This document shows, in pieces, positions 43,356-52,362 of a DNA stretch of 64,000 bases. Position 1 is the stretch's first letter, and each line of letters opens with the position of its first letter. The translations under genes and the position numbers were made by a program. The stretch is from Bergeyella porcorum (GTDB taxonomy: Bacteria; Bacteroidota; Bacteroidia; Flavobacteriales; Weeksellaceae): NCBI RefSeq assembly GCF_042427575.1, contig NZ_JBHMFD010000012.1, forward strand, positions 62,001 to 126,000, written 5' to 3'. The notes under the pieces were generated by a model. That model searched no databases, was not told the DNA's origin, and was given only the letters and a program-made list of their open reading frames with translations.

Positions 43356-43783
43356 AATGGTTAATTATCAATTGTTAATTGTAAATTGTTATTTCATATT
43401 GGGTTTTCTTCGCTCAGGCTGATATTTTGAAGTTTATGGCTTAAAGTCTATCACGTAATTTGGGTTTCAATAGGATTTTAGCCCATTCTATGCCGTTTAG
43501 AGAGAAAAGGCTTTAGCCGAAAATTGCCCTCATTTCCCGTTTGGAATAGGGCTGACTTTAGCAAGTTTTTTTAATTTGGCTAAAGCTTTTGGGTAGGTCA
43601 TATCGAAAGTCGGGTTAAAACCCAACCCTATTGAAATCGTAAGCAGGGAACAAGACGCGTCTAAAAATAAGCAAGACGCCTCTCGTTTGAAAAAAGAGGC
43701 ATCTCGTTTAGGATTTTGTTACAATAAAAATGAATCTTTATTGCGTAATCATTAACAATTAATAATTGACCATTAACCATTAT
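43352..43783. repeat. Dispersed repeat copy B, flanked by inverted AT-rich modules
   Basis: Bases 43572-43742 are the reverse complement of the repeat at 14370-14554, with the same order of parts: GGCTAAAGCTTTTGGG, the hairpin GTCGGGTTAAAACCCAACCC, then GACGCGTCT-like modules and GTTACAATAAAAATGAATCT. The GACGCGTCT modules differ in number and detail. The copy lies between two inverted AT-rich modules (43352-43389 and 43748-43783, the latter ATTAACAATTAATAATTGAC) that also occur near 26346. Apart from the terminator at the left end, no gene is seen in 43356-43772. Confidence 0.82.
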
Positions 43784-45434
43784 AAATCGCTTTATAATAC
43801 TCATCTGCCATTCTATCACTATTGAACTGAGCTTTCACTTCGTCCATAGCGGTGTATTGGATGGTTCTCCATTGGTCTTTACGGTCGTAATAAGTTGGCA
43901 ATACTTCATTTTCAAGGATTTCGTAGATTTTTTCCAAATCGTAGTTGTCTTGTTCATAGACGCTCATATTAAAGTAGTCTGCTTTTGGTACTACGAAGGC
44001 GTTTTCGCCATTTCTTGCGAACTCTGGTATCCATCCATCATCGGTAGATAGGTTAACGGAGCCGTTCATAGCAGCTGTCATCCCCGAAGTACCAGACGCT
44101 TCTCTTGGTACTCTTGGGTTGTTGAGCCATACATCAGAGCCTTGTTTCAATTGTTTGCTGAGCTCTAATTCATAACCTGTAAGCACTGCCATATTTTTAT
44201 AATTTTTGCTTTGCTCTACAAGGCTGTTGAAGGTAGAGATGGCGGCGTAATCCATTGGGTAAGGTTTTCCTGCCCAGATGATTTGTACAGGGTATTTAGG
44301 ATTATTCAGCAAGCGTTCGAAGCGTTCTTTATCGTGGAGTAGGAAGTCTGCTCTTTTGTATCCTGCGAATCTTCTTGCCCAGACAATGGTGAAGACATTA
44401 GGGTCAAAGAGTTTTCCGCATTGGTCTGCTACTGTTTTAAAGAGGTTGGCTTTCAGTTCTTTTTTTCTTTCGTCAAATCCTTTAGCATCGTTATTGTTTT
44501 TGGTTTCATAGAGGGTTTTGTCTGCCCAATATTTAAACTCTTGTGCATTGGTAATGGATTTTATTTCGCAGATGCCCTCGTATTTACCCCACATTGCACG
44601 CGAAACCTCTCCGTGAAGCTGAGAAACGCCATTGGAGATGCGAGACATTCTCAGAGCACATAGAGAGTGATTGAACAACTCAGGTTCGTGACCGCCTTCT
44701 AATGCTTTTACCTCTTCTTTGCTAAAGCCTGAAAAGTAAGACATATCGTGGCACATATTAAAATTGTGCTTTTCGTTTCCTGCTTCTTCTGGGGTGTGAG
44801 TGGTGAATACCATTTTTTCTTTCACTTGCTCCAAGTTGCCACCAAATTTTCTCAACAGATAAAATGCAGCAGGAAGACCGTGGGCTTCGTTAAGGTGGTA
44901 CACCTCTCTATTGAAATTCATCATATCCAGCATTTTGGCACCGCCTTTTCCTAAGAGGATGTATTGGGCTAATTTGGTAGCTTCATTGGCATCGTATAGT
45001 CGGTGGCAGATGGTTTTAGAAAGGTGGTCATTTTCTGGCACATCTGTGGATAGGAAAAACATAGGTGCCGTTTGGAACACTTCTGGGGCTAGATACCATA
45101 CTTTTACCCAAACTGGAGCATCGTGGATGTCGATTTGAAATTTAATCCCCGTATCTTGCAAGAAGCTGTACATTTTTTTAGTCCATACTGGCTGCAAGGT
45201 TTGGTCTTGGTTTCGGCTTTGGTCATAGTAACCATATTTCCATAAGATACCGATGCCTACTAAGTCTTGTTTTAGATTGTAGGCACTTCTCATATGAGAG
45301 CCAGCGAGGAATCCAAGTCCTCCAGAATATATTTTCAAGGCTTGGTCAATGGCAAATTCCATTGAAAAGTAAGCCACTTTTTTAGAATAATCAGGGTTGA
45401 TGCTATAAGGCATCTGGAAGTTTTTAAAATCCAT
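43773..45434 (-). CDS. Alpha-glucan phosphorylase family protein (GT35-like), without the PLP lysine
   Basis: This 553-residue protein begins KKVAYFSMEFAIDQALKIYS and has GLGFLAGSHM, VWARRFAGYKRADFLL and VQIIWAGKPYP. Its signature is RVPREASGTSGMTAAMNGSV. In classic glycogen phosphorylase and MalP the corresponding motif has a lysine that holds PLP (GTGNMK or GTSGMK); here it is Thr (ACA codon, read from the sequence). The family acts in glycogen or maltodextrin turnover, but a missing cofactor lysine would change or abolish phosphorolysis. Length is near 550, shorter than the 800-residue glycogen phosphorylases. Confidence 0.85.
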   Translation of the reverse strand: MDFKNFQMPYSINPDYSKKVAYFSMEFAIDQALKIYSGGLGFLAGSHMRSAYNLKQDLVGIGILWKYGYYDQSRNQDQTLQPVWTKKMYSFLQDTGIKFQIDIHDAPVWVKVWYLAPEVFQTAPMFFLSTDVPENDHLSKTICHRLYDANEATKLAQYILLGKGGAKMLDMMNFNREVYHLNEAHGLPAAFYLLRKFGGNLEQVKEKMVFTTHTPEEAGNEKHNFNMCHDMSYFSGFSKEEVKALEGGHEPELFNHSLCALRMSRISNGVSQLHGEVSRAMWGKYEGICEIKSITNAQEFKYWADKTLYETKNNNDAKGFDERKKELKANLFKTVADQCGKLFDPNVFTIVWARRFAGYKRADFLLHDKERFERLLNNPKYPVQIIWAGKPYPMDYAAISTFNSLVEQSKNYKNMAVLTGYELELSKQLKQGSDVWLNNPRVPREASGTSGMTAAMNGSVNLSTDDGWIPEFARNGENAFVVPKADYFNMSVYEQDNYDLEKIYEILENEVLPTYYDRKDQWRTIQYTAMDEVKAQFNSDRMADEYYKAIYNG

Positions 45435-45461
45435 TGTCTGTATTTTTTAATTTTGAATGTG

Positions 45462-45469
45462 CAAATTTA
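45462..45469 (-). promoter_or_regulatory. Probable promoter -7 box of the phosphorylase-like gene
   Basis: On the minus strand TAAATTTG, 28 bases before the start at 45434. Confidence 0.55.
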
Positions 45470-45587
45470 TTGAATTTGAAAATTTCTAAAAATTAAATTG
45501 TCTTAAACTTCTTGAAAGGTAATGAATATCAGTTTTAAAAATCCAATTGAGAGGGAGTGTATTAGCTGTTATTATGATTTGGAATAG

Positions 45588-45620
45588 TTGAAAACGATAA
45601 TATAAAATTCCGTAAATTTG
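45588..45620 (+). promoter_or_regulatory. mtaB promoter
   Basis: TTG (45588-45590), 22-base spacer, TAAATTTG (45613-45620), 23 bases before the start. Confidence 0.7.
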
Positions 45621-45642
45621 CCCGCTAATCTTTGAATTAACT

Positions 45643-46980
45643 ATGACCAAAACTGCAGCTTACCATACTTTGGGGTGCAAACTAAACTTTGCAGAGACCT
45701 CTACCATTGCACGAAACCTCACCGAAGCAGGCTATGAAAAAGTAAGCTTTGATGAGCGTGCAGATGTCTATGTTATCAATACCTGCTCGGTAACGGAGGC
45801 GGCAGATAAAGAGTGTAAATATCACGTAAAGCGTGCAATGAAAGCCAATCCTGAAGGTCTGGTAGTGGTGGTAGGTTGCTATGCCCAGCTAAAACCAGAA
45901 GAAATTTCCAATATAGAAGGGGTGGATTTGGTTTTGGGAGCGAAGGAAAAATTCAATATTCTGAGTTATTTGGAAGATTTGGAAAAATCTAATGCTCAGG
46001 GACAAGTGCATTCTTGCGAAATAGAAGAGGCAGATTTTTTCATCGGAAGTTATTCTATAGGTGATAGAACCAGAGCATTCCTCAAAGTACAAGACGGCTG
46101 CGATTATAAATGTACCTATTGTACCATTCCTTTGGCAAGGGGAATTTCCCGCTCGGATACCATTGCTAATATCGTGAGAAATGCTCGAGAAATTGCAGAG
46201 AAAGATATTAAAGAGATTGTCCTCACGGGGGTTAATATCGGGGACTATGGCAAGGGAGAATTTGGCAATAAAAAACACGAACATACCTTTTTAGACCTCA
46301 TTACAGAGCTGGATAAAGTGGAGGGTATAGAACGCATCCGTATATCTTCCATAGAACCCAATCTCTTGAAAGATGAAAGCATAGAATTGGTATCGAAAAG
46401 CAAAAGTTTCGTACCGCATTTTCACATTCCTTTGCAAAGTGGGAGTGATGATTTGCTCAAGAAAATGAAACGCCGATACCTTACCAAACTATATTCTGAT
46501 AGGGTTGCCAAGATAAGAGAGGTGATGCCTGATGCTGCCATAGGGGTAGATGTGATTGTGGGCTTTCCAGGGGAGACGGAAGAGCGTTTTTTGGAGACCT
46601 ATCATTTTATCCAATCGTTGCCCATTGCCTACCTTCACGTTTTTACTTATTCTGAAAGAGAAAATACCGAAGCTGCCGCTATGGACGGCGAAGTACCAGT
46701 ATCCGAACGCAAGAAACGCAATAAAATGCTCCGTATCCTTTCCGAGAAAAAGAAAATGGCATTCTATGAGTCTCAAATAGGAAATACCCTGCCTGTACTT
46801 TGGGAACACGAAAATAAAGAGGGGTATATGTATGGCTTTACGGAAAATTATGTCCGTGTGAAAAAGCCTTTTGATGCCTCTTTCATCAATACCATAGAGA
46901 AAGTAAAGCTTCAGAAATTGGATAATGATGGTGTGGTGAGTGTGGCTTCTTCTTTTGAAGATTTTTTGGAAAGGGTTTGA
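45643..46980 (+). CDS. mtaB: tRNA t6A37 methylthiotransferase MtaB
   Basis: This 445-residue radical SAM enzyme has an N-terminal UPF0004 domain with three cysteines (HTLGCKLN, NTCSVTEAA, VVGCYAQ). The radical SAM motif CDYKCTYCTIPLARG follows near residue 150, then GVNIGDYG and PLQSGSD, and a C-terminal TRAM domain. The first motif HTLGCKLN is the MtaB form rather than that of MiaB or RimO. It makes ms2t6A at position 37 of tRNAs that read ANN codons. Confidence 0.94.
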   Translation: MTKTAAYHTLGCKLNFAETSTIARNLTEAGYEKVSFDERADVYVINTCSVTEAADKECKYHVKRAMKANPEGLVVVVGCYAQLKPEEISNIEGVDLVLGAKEKFNILSYLEDLEKSNAQGQVHSCEIEEADFFIGSYSIGDRTRAFLKVQDGCDYKCTYCTIPLARGISRSDTIANIVRNAREIAEKDIKEIVLTGVNIGDYGKGEFGNKKHEHTFLDLITELDKVEGIERIRISSIEPNLLKDESIELVSKSKSFVPHFHIPLQSGSDDLLKKMKRRYLTKLYSDRVAKIREVMPDAAIGVDVIVGFPGETEERFLETYHFIQSLPIAYLHVFTYSERENTEAAAMDGEVPVSERKKRNKMLRILSEKKKMAFYESQIGNTLPVLWEHENKEGYMYGFTENYVRVKKPFDASFINTIEKVKLQKLDNDGVVSVASSFEDFLERV

Positions 46981-47057
46981 TTTTTTTTAACTGAGGGGGA
47001 AGATATTACCATCAGAATTGTGAAGGTGTTAATTTTTTTTACTCTAAAAAAATAGAT

Positions 47058-47065
47058 TAAATTTG
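47058..47065 (+). promoter_or_regulatory. Probable -7 box for the SRPBCC gene
   Basis: TAAATTTG, 21 bases before the start at 47086. Confidence 0.55.
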
Positions 47066-47085
47066 AATATTAAAATTTAAAATCA

Positions 47086-47607
47086 ATGAAAACATTATTG
47101 AAAGTATTAGGAGGGATTGTGTTGGTTATTGTTTTACTGATGCTTGTAATTGGCAAATCGTATCACTATGAAAAATCAATTGTAATCAACGCACCTGTTG
47201 AAAAAGTTTATGCACAAATAGCATCTTCTAAAGCTTTTAACGAGTGGAATCCGTGGATGGATATCGATCCAAATATTCAAGTAACCTATAGCGGCACTCT
47301 AGGGGAAGTGGGCGATGAGTACTGCTGGGTGAGTGAAAATGAAAATGCGGGAGAGGGCTGTCATAAAATCATTGAACTGATGCCAAACCAAAGTGTGAAA
47401 ACACAGATGAATTTTAAGAAACCGTTTGAAAACACCTCTTATTCTTCGATAGTTTTAGAAGCACAAGACGGTAAAACGAAGGTGACTTGGGATATGGATA
47501 CCGAACTGCCTTATCCAATGAATCTGATGAAACTAATGATGGATGGTAGTATGGACGAATCTTACGGAAAAGGACTTGACAAGCTGAAGCAACTTTGCGA
47601 AAAATAG
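47086..47607 (+). CDS. SRPBCC family protein with N-terminal membrane segment
   Basis: This 173-residue protein begins with one membrane segment (LLKVLGGIVLVIVLLMLVIG). A START/polyketide-cyclase-like domain follows: VINAPVEKVYAQIASSKAFNEWNPWMDIDP near residue 35 and a final helix (KGLDKLKQLCE). Such domains bind hydrophobic ligands; no ligand can be named. A terminator follows, and then the prophage begins. Confidence 0.82.
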   Translation: MKTLLKVLGGIVLVIVLLMLVIGKSYHYEKSIVINAPVEKVYAQIASSKAFNEWNPWMDIDPNIQVTYSGTLGEVGDEYCWVSENENAGEGCHKIIELMPNQSVKTQMNFKKPFENTSYSSIVLEAQDGKTKVTWDMDTELPYPMNLMKLMMDGSMDESYGKGLDKLKQLCEK

Positions 47608-47621
47608 AATCATTAAATATA

Positions 47622-47650
47622 AAAGAGATGCTATAGAGCGTCTCTTTTTT
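47622..47650 (+). terminator. Terminator after the SRPBCC gene
   Basis: AAAGAGATGC pairs with GCGTCTCTTT (one G-U), loop TATAGA, then T-run. Confidence 0.88.
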
Positions 47651-47833
47651 GTTTTAAAGAGTCAAGATTCTGTAAAGATGAAAAATAAAAAAGAGAAACC
47701 ATTTCTGATTTCTCTTTCAGTGAGCGCGAAAGGATTACTTATGGATTTTAAAATAGTTCGTTTAACATCGTATATTACTAATTTAAAAGATGATATAAAA
47801 ATGCAAAATCGTTTTAAACCATTTTAGACCGTA

Positions 47834-49108
47834 TTATTTCGGGGGCAAATTTGGGGGCAAATTGAACTTATTCATTTGTCTTTTCTTTAATTCATCTACA
47901 ATTTTCACATAAGGCTTCATCGCTTCGTAATCTTTATGTCCTGTCCATTTTATTATTACCTCCACGGGGATACCTAGTCTAAGGGCTGAGATAACAAATG
48001 TACGTCTTGCAGCGTGCGTTGAAATTACATTCTTCTTTAAAACATACTCTTCTACAGATTTGTTACCTATAAAGTGATGAATTTTTATAGGACTATCCCA
48101 ATTCATTATTTCACCAATTTCTTTGAGATATTTATTAGTTTTTTGGTCTGAAATTACAGGTAACGCTAAATTATTTTTAAACTCTATATCTTCATATTTT
48201 TTCAAAATAGCTTCTGAATATTGATTCAAATCTATAATTAGTGGGTCAGTTGTCTTTTTAGTAGCTACAATAATACTATCTTTCCTTATATCTGTTTTTT
48301 TTAATTTTGCTACATCTGAATATCTTAGAGAGGAAAAACAACAAAAACAAAATACATCTCTAACTCTGGAAAGTCTATCATTATTGAATTGATAGAAATA
48401 TAATTCCATAAGTTCCTCCCATTCTAGGTAAACTAATTCAGAAAGTCTTTCGCTGGTACCTTTAAAAGTTTGTTCGTATTCTTTGTGGGCATTTCCATCA
48501 TAGTAGCCTTTTTTTTCTCCCCACGCTAAAATTCTTTTGTAGTCATTAATTTCACGCTTTACAGTAAAATTGATATGTGGTTTTTTAATTTTTCCGTATT
48601 TATCTTTAGGTCCTGTTAGGAAATATCTTGTTAGATCTCTCAGTGTTTTTTCAGTAACATTTTTGAGTTTTATCGTTTTATTGAAAAATGCAAGGTTATT
48701 TCTTAATCTATTATAGTTTTTGATGGTGGAGTATTCCCATTGTTTAGATTCACTTTTTTCAGCAATGTATTTATCAATTAGATCTACGAATGTTAATTCA
48801 TTCTCTGGCACAGATGGTGCTTCCTTATCTTGGTTAAAAAGATTTTTAAATTCTTCTCTTGTAGGATAACGCTTATGTAGATAATCAAAATCTGCAAAAA
48901 TTTCTTCTATCTTTCGCTCTAGTTCAGAAAGGCGTTTGTTTCGATCATCACTTCGCTTTTTTATTCTCACTCCGTCAAATTCATCAATAGTTGCTTTTAC
49001 ACCAGTGTAAAGTTCTATCCTCTGTGAATGGAAAGATAGCCTAGCTCTTACTGGTTGTAGTTCTGATGTTTTATTTTTTAGTGAAAATTTGAGCGAAAAT
49101 TTAAGCAT
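47834..49108 (-). CDS. Tyrosine recombinase (phage integrase)
   Basis: This 424-residue protein has the N-terminal Arm-binding and SAM-like domains and the catalytic domain: Arg in SSLRYSDVAKL (near residue 270), HAARRTF (His-x-x-Arg, near 377), GHKDYEAMKPY with His and the nucleophile Tyr (near 405). It ends in LPPNLPPK, from a doubled GGGGGCAAATT sequence seen on the plus strand at 47841-47861. It should integrate and excise the prophage; adjacency to 47833 suggests that the attachment site lies there. Confidence 0.93.
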   Translation of the reverse strand: MLKFSLKFSLKNKTSELQPVRARLSFHSQRIELYTGVKATIDEFDGVRIKKRSDDRNKRLSELERKIEEIFADFDYLHKRYPTREEFKNLFNQDKEAPSVPENELTFVDLIDKYIAEKSESKQWEYSTIKNYNRLRNNLAFFNKTIKLKNVTEKTLRDLTRYFLTGPKDKYGKIKKPHINFTVKREINDYKRILAWGEKKGYYDGNAHKEYEQTFKGTSERLSELVYLEWEELMELYFYQFNNDRLSRVRDVFCFCCFSSLRYSDVAKLKKTDIRKDSIIVATKKTTDPLIIDLNQYSEAILKKYEDIEFKNNLALPVISDQKTNKYLKEIGEIMNWDSPIKIHHFIGNKSVEEYVLKKNVISTHAARRTFVISALRLGIPVEVIIKWTGHKDYEAMKPYVKIVDELKKRQMNKFNLPPNLPPK

Positions 49109-49150
49109 TTATATATGTTATTTGTTTTGAAAAATTGTATTACAAAAATT

Positions 49151-49435
49151 TCAGGAAAGCTTTTTTATGGTACTTTTTTTATCTTTATACATTGGACCTT
49201 TTCCAGTAAGTAACCAATCTGCAGAACATCCAAGTATTTCAACTGCAAGAGTTAGCCATTCTAGGCGGAAATGGCGGTTGTTCTCTTTTTCAATTCTCAA
49301 AAGTGTAGTGCGAGGCAGATTATAATCTTCACAGAATTTAGAAAAATTTGAATTTTCTGATTCTATGTGAAGATAGACTACCAAGAACCATCTGCGAACT
49401 ACTGGTACTTCTTTTTCTGGTTTATTTCTGCTCAT
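49151..49435 (-). CDS. Small HTH protein (phage regulator-like)
   Basis: This 94-residue protein has a helix-turn-helix of XRE type: NFSKFCEDYNLPRTTLLRIE, then LTLAVEILGCSADWLLTGKG, the usual end of short phage repressor-like proteins. It overlaps the upstream secreted-protein gene by 14 bases and is next to the integrase. It may act as a second regulator or excisionase-like factor. Confidence 0.7.
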   Translation of the reverse strand: MSRNKPEKEVPVVRRWFLVVYLHIESENSNFSKFCEDYNLPRTTLLRIEKENNRHFRLEWLTLAVEILGCSADWLLTGKGPMYKDKKSTIKKLS

Positions 49436-49958
49436 TTTCTTTGCTCTCTAACAAATCAAGAATATTAAAGTACTCTAATCCGCGGAAATTAAACTCATAA
49501 CTATCATAATCATAATGGCGACTCTTCGAGATTAGCAGATATTGTGTGTCGTTTAATTTGAAGCCTTTTGGTTTTATAAACTCTTTATTATATAAATCGA
49601 AAAAGTTTACCAGGTACATAAGTTCATCAATGTCATATAGGATTATTTTTTTACTAATAATTAATCCATTTTTCACATAAATAATAAAATTAGCTTCCTC
49701 TGTTTTGTATATATATCTGTATAATCCTGCCTTTTCGATGTATTCAACCTTTGGAGCGTCTGTAGAAATTGTATTTTTTTCAAACTCTTTGCCTATTGGG
49801 AATATCATTAAATGTTTTTTTACAGAGGAATTGTTTTTGAAATCAGTAATATACTCGTCATAATCCACATAGTCCTGCTTTACAGTTCTCTCCTTTTTTA
49901 CTTGAGAAAAAGCAGTAATAGAAACAATTATAAAACATAGTGCCAAAAACTTATCCAT
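49422..49958 (-). CDS. Exported protein of unknown function in the lysogeny block
   Basis: The 178 residues start with a signal peptide (MDKFLALCFIIVSITAFSQ). The rest is hydrophilic, with no known motif. It lies two bases after the nuclease-like gene stop, overlaps the next gene by 14 bases, and so belongs to the operon of the repressor. A secreted protein made during lysogeny fits a lysogenic conversion gene or superinfection exclusion factor; this is inference. Confidence 0.6.
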   Translation of the reverse strand: MDKFLALCFIIVSITAFSQVKKERTVKQDYVDYDEYITDFKNNSSVKKHLMIFPIGKEFEKNTISTDAPKVEYIEKAGLYRYIYKTEEANFIIYVKNGLIISKKIILYDIDELMYLVNFFDLYNKEFIKPKGFKLNDTQYLLISKSRHYDYDSYEFNFRGLEYFNILDLLESKENEQK

Positions 49959-49960
49959 AA

Positions 49961-51037
49961 CTAATAATTTTCGATGGTTTTTTGTAATTCGTTTTTGTAG
50001 TTATAAATATTCTCCAATGATAAAATTTGAATTTTTTCCCCTGCATCCTTACCATTGTGAAATAACTCGATATATTTGTTAGAAGAATTGAAGTGTAGGC
50101 GGCAAATAGGCTTTCTATTATTGTCATCTAAAAGAACCCCAAAGTAAGATTGAGTATCTCTAAAAGCAATTCTATCTGCTGGAAGAACCTCCCTCAAAAT
50201 AGCTTTCACAATGTGGAAACCTTCCATTTCCTCCTCTGTTGTTATTACTGTTTTTTGAGGTTCTGAATTTTCATCAATAGAGTTTATCGTTTCATCTCCC
50301 GTACTCTTTTCAGCGTGGATTTGCTCATTGATGTTAAGTGCTGATTTTAGCCTAGAATTAATTATGTCGTTAATTACGCTTGTTATAGCCCTCTTAGTGT
50401 ATTCCTTAAAGGTATTTTTTCTTTGCTCAGTTAATTTTTGATTAAAAAACTTCTTAACAAGTAGAACAACCAAATCATCACTTGGGTCTTCTATTTCATT
50501 TTCAAACTCCGCCTTAATAGCCTTTATGTATTTTAAGGATTCCGCAGATGCCAAAATTTCATCTAGTTGAAACGATGTTTTTACAAACTTTTCCAAAACC
50601 TTAATAGCACTATCCTTTAAGTCATCAAGATTGATGGTAAGGAAAGGTTTTTCATCCATTATATTCGGCTGCTCCAAATCGGTATAGAAATTATACACAA
50701 TACCATTGGTAAGGATTCCGAAACGAGATTTAGTATTGTGAAAATACCTATGAAGTTGAGAATTGTGAGCGTCTGCATTTTCTTTCCAGTGCTTACACTC
50801 TATGATAAAGATAGGCTCTCCATCCTTCATTATCAAGTAATCTATTTTCTCCCCTTTCTTAGTGCCAATATCGCAGATAAATTCTGGAATAACCTCGGTG
50901 GGATTGAAAACATCATATCCAAGAGTTTGAATAAACGGCATTATAAAAGCGTTTTTTGTTGCTTCTTCCGTTGTTATTTGCTCCTTTATACCATCCACCC
51001 TTTGGTGTAGTTGTTCAAGCTTTGCTTTTAGTTCCAT
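49961..51037 (-). CDS. HsdR-N-like nuclease domain protein
   Basis: The 358-residue protein has an N-terminal coiled segment. A restriction-type PD-(D/E)xK core follows: GYDVFNPTEVIPEF, KIDYLIMKDGEP and FIIECKHWK, with Asp and Glu-x-Lys of the active site (residues about 68-85). This matches the N-terminal domain of type I restriction subunits (HSDR_N), but there is no helicase part. A conserved C-terminal domain lies at about 265-350. It is co-oriented with and 21 bases from the repressor gene. Stand-alone proteins of this type occur in prophages and may act in defence. Confidence 0.75.
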   Translation of the reverse strand: MELKAKLEQLHQRVDGIKEQITTEEATKNAFIMPFIQTLGYDVFNPTEVIPEFICDIGTKKGEKIDYLIMKDGEPIFIIECKHWKENADAHNSQLHRYFHNTKSRFGILTNGIVYNFYTDLEQPNIMDEKPFLTINLDDLKDSAIKVLEKFVKTSFQLDEILASAESLKYIKAIKAEFENEIEDPSDDLVVLLVKKFFNQKLTEQRKNTFKEYTKRAITSVINDIINSRLKSALNINEQIHAEKSTGDETINSIDENSEPQKTVITTEEEMEGFHIVKAILREVLPADRIAFRDTQSYFGVLLDDNNRKPICRLHFNSSNKYIELFHNGKDAGEKIQILSLENIYNYKNELQKTIENY

Positions 51038-51058
51038 ATTTTTAGTTTTTATTAATTA

Positions 51059-51964
51059 TTACAAAAAATCCTTTGCTCTATTCCAGCGTTTATTGCGACC
51101 CTTCTGGCGAACTTCCACTACATTATATAGGTAAGTTACTTCCCGCAGGTTTAAGGTAAAATCCTTATAATTACTGTTAATTGAGCGGCACAGTATTTCC
51201 CCCGTTTCCACATTATGCTCTGCTATTTCTTTCAGCATTATTCCCTGCGTACCGTGTGCGATCACAAAATCCCAATCGCGGATGTGTAACTTCCCCATCC
51301 AGAGGTGGCGTTGGATTTTACGGCAAATCACAATATCCCCCTCCATATAGTCGGGCTCCATACTATCCCCAGCCACTTCAAACGCCATATATTCTCCTCT
51401 GTAGTTAGCATCCGCCTCAATAGTTATCACGGGCATTTTCTCTAAGTATTCATCGTTATAAAACCCTTCACTCCAGCCAGCCTTTGCTTTATTGCTTACC
51501 AGCTTTACCTCTAAAGTGTGGTTGTAGGTCTTTGGTTTCAGTTCGCCTTTGGGAATTGCTGGACCTTTACTCTCATTAGAATAATTACTGTTTATATAAC
51601 TAATTATAGTATTCAGTGTGTTTTCAAGCGGTCGTTTACTTTCACCATTGATTATTTTCTGAACTCCTACTGCTGTGAGAGATGTATTCTTCTCTATCTC
51701 ATAAGCAGTTACACTGTACTTGTTTATTAAACGCAATGCTTCACTTAATAATTCATCTCTGCTCATATTAATACCTCTCCATTCACTAAACTCTGGATAA
51801 ACTTTATTTATCTTTTCAAACAACTCATCAGGCAATCTATTCAATGCTTGAGAGAATGCTGATTCACTTTTGTATCCGATTTTGATTCCAAAATCTTTTT
51901 GGTTTTCTACATAACCTCTTGATTTTAAATAAGCAATAAAGTTTTTAATCTCTTTCTTTTCCAT
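51059..51964 (-). CDS. Phage repressor, S24 (LexA-like) family
   Basis: This 301-residue protein has an N-terminal DNA-binding region with two HTH-like segments (DFGIKIGYKSESAFSQALNR; AYEIEKNTSLTAVGVQKIIN). A C-terminal self-cleaving domain follows with the Ala-Gly site in NKAKAGWSEG (about residue 160), Ser in VAGDSMEPDYMEGD (about 202), and Lys in GIMLKEI (about 244). It should hold the prophage silent and be cleaved after RecA activation. It faces the early gene block across the divergent region 51965-52101. Confidence 0.9.
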   Translation of the reverse strand: MEKKEIKNFIAYLKSRGYVENQKDFGIKIGYKSESAFSQALNRLPDELFEKINKVYPEFSEWRGINMSRDELLSEALRLINKYSVTAYEIEKNTSLTAVGVQKIINGESKRPLENTLNTIISYINSNYSNESKGPAIPKGELKPKTYNHTLEVKLVSNKAKAGWSEGFYNDEYLEKMPVITIEADANYRGEYMAFEVAGDSMEPDYMEGDIVICRKIQRHLWMGKLHIRDWDFVIAHGTQGIMLKEIAEHNVETGEILCRSINSNYKDFTLNLREVTYLYNVVEVRQKGRNKRWNRAKDFL

Positions 51965-52014
51965 AGTGTGAATTTTTCTTATTGAAAATCAATAATTTAT
52001 TTCTTGATATAAAT

Positions 52015-52062
52015 TTTCTTTATATAAAACTTGCACACATATATAAAGTTTCTTTATATTTG
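52015..52062 (+). promoter_or_regulatory. Early promoter and operator region
   Basis: TTG (52031-52033), 21-base spacer, TATATTTG (52055-52062). TTTCTTTATAT occurs as a direct repeat at 52015-52025 and 52049-52059, one copy overlapping the -7 box, a candidate repressor site. AAACTT and AAGTTT form an inverted pair between them. Confidence 0.65.
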
Positions 52063-52101
52063 CAAAACGATATTATAATTTGTAATACAAATATAAGAAT
52101 A

Positions 52102-52338
52102 ATGGATAAAAAGAAAGTTAAGATTAGGGAAATATTTCTGGCAATGTCACCAGAAATGAAGAATGAGGTCCGAAAAAAGATATCAGAGCGTTTCGGAATC
52201 TCAGTGGACTCTGCAAAAGTGAATTGGATTTATAATTCCAAAATTCCTGATGAGAATGTAGATGAGGTTTTAGAAATCGTAAAAGCTCAAGCTAAAACTC
52301 AAAGCGATAATCTTTTGGAACTAATAGACGCAATTTAG
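52102..52338 (+). CDS. Small early phage protein
   Basis: The ATG at 52102 (MDKKKVKIREIFLAMSPEMK) gives 78 residues; upstream codons in the frame fall in the promoter. It may fold as helices (ERFGISVDSAKVNWIYNSKI looks like a helix-turn-helix with a turn at GIS). It takes the place of cro in lambda-like maps, which is the only hint of function. Confidence 0.5.
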   Translation: MDKKKVKIREIFLAMSPEMKNEVRKKISERFGISVDSAKVNWIYNSKIPDENVDEVLEIVKAQAKTQSDNLLELIDAI

Positions 52339-52362
52339 AACAACTAACCAAATCTAAAAACT

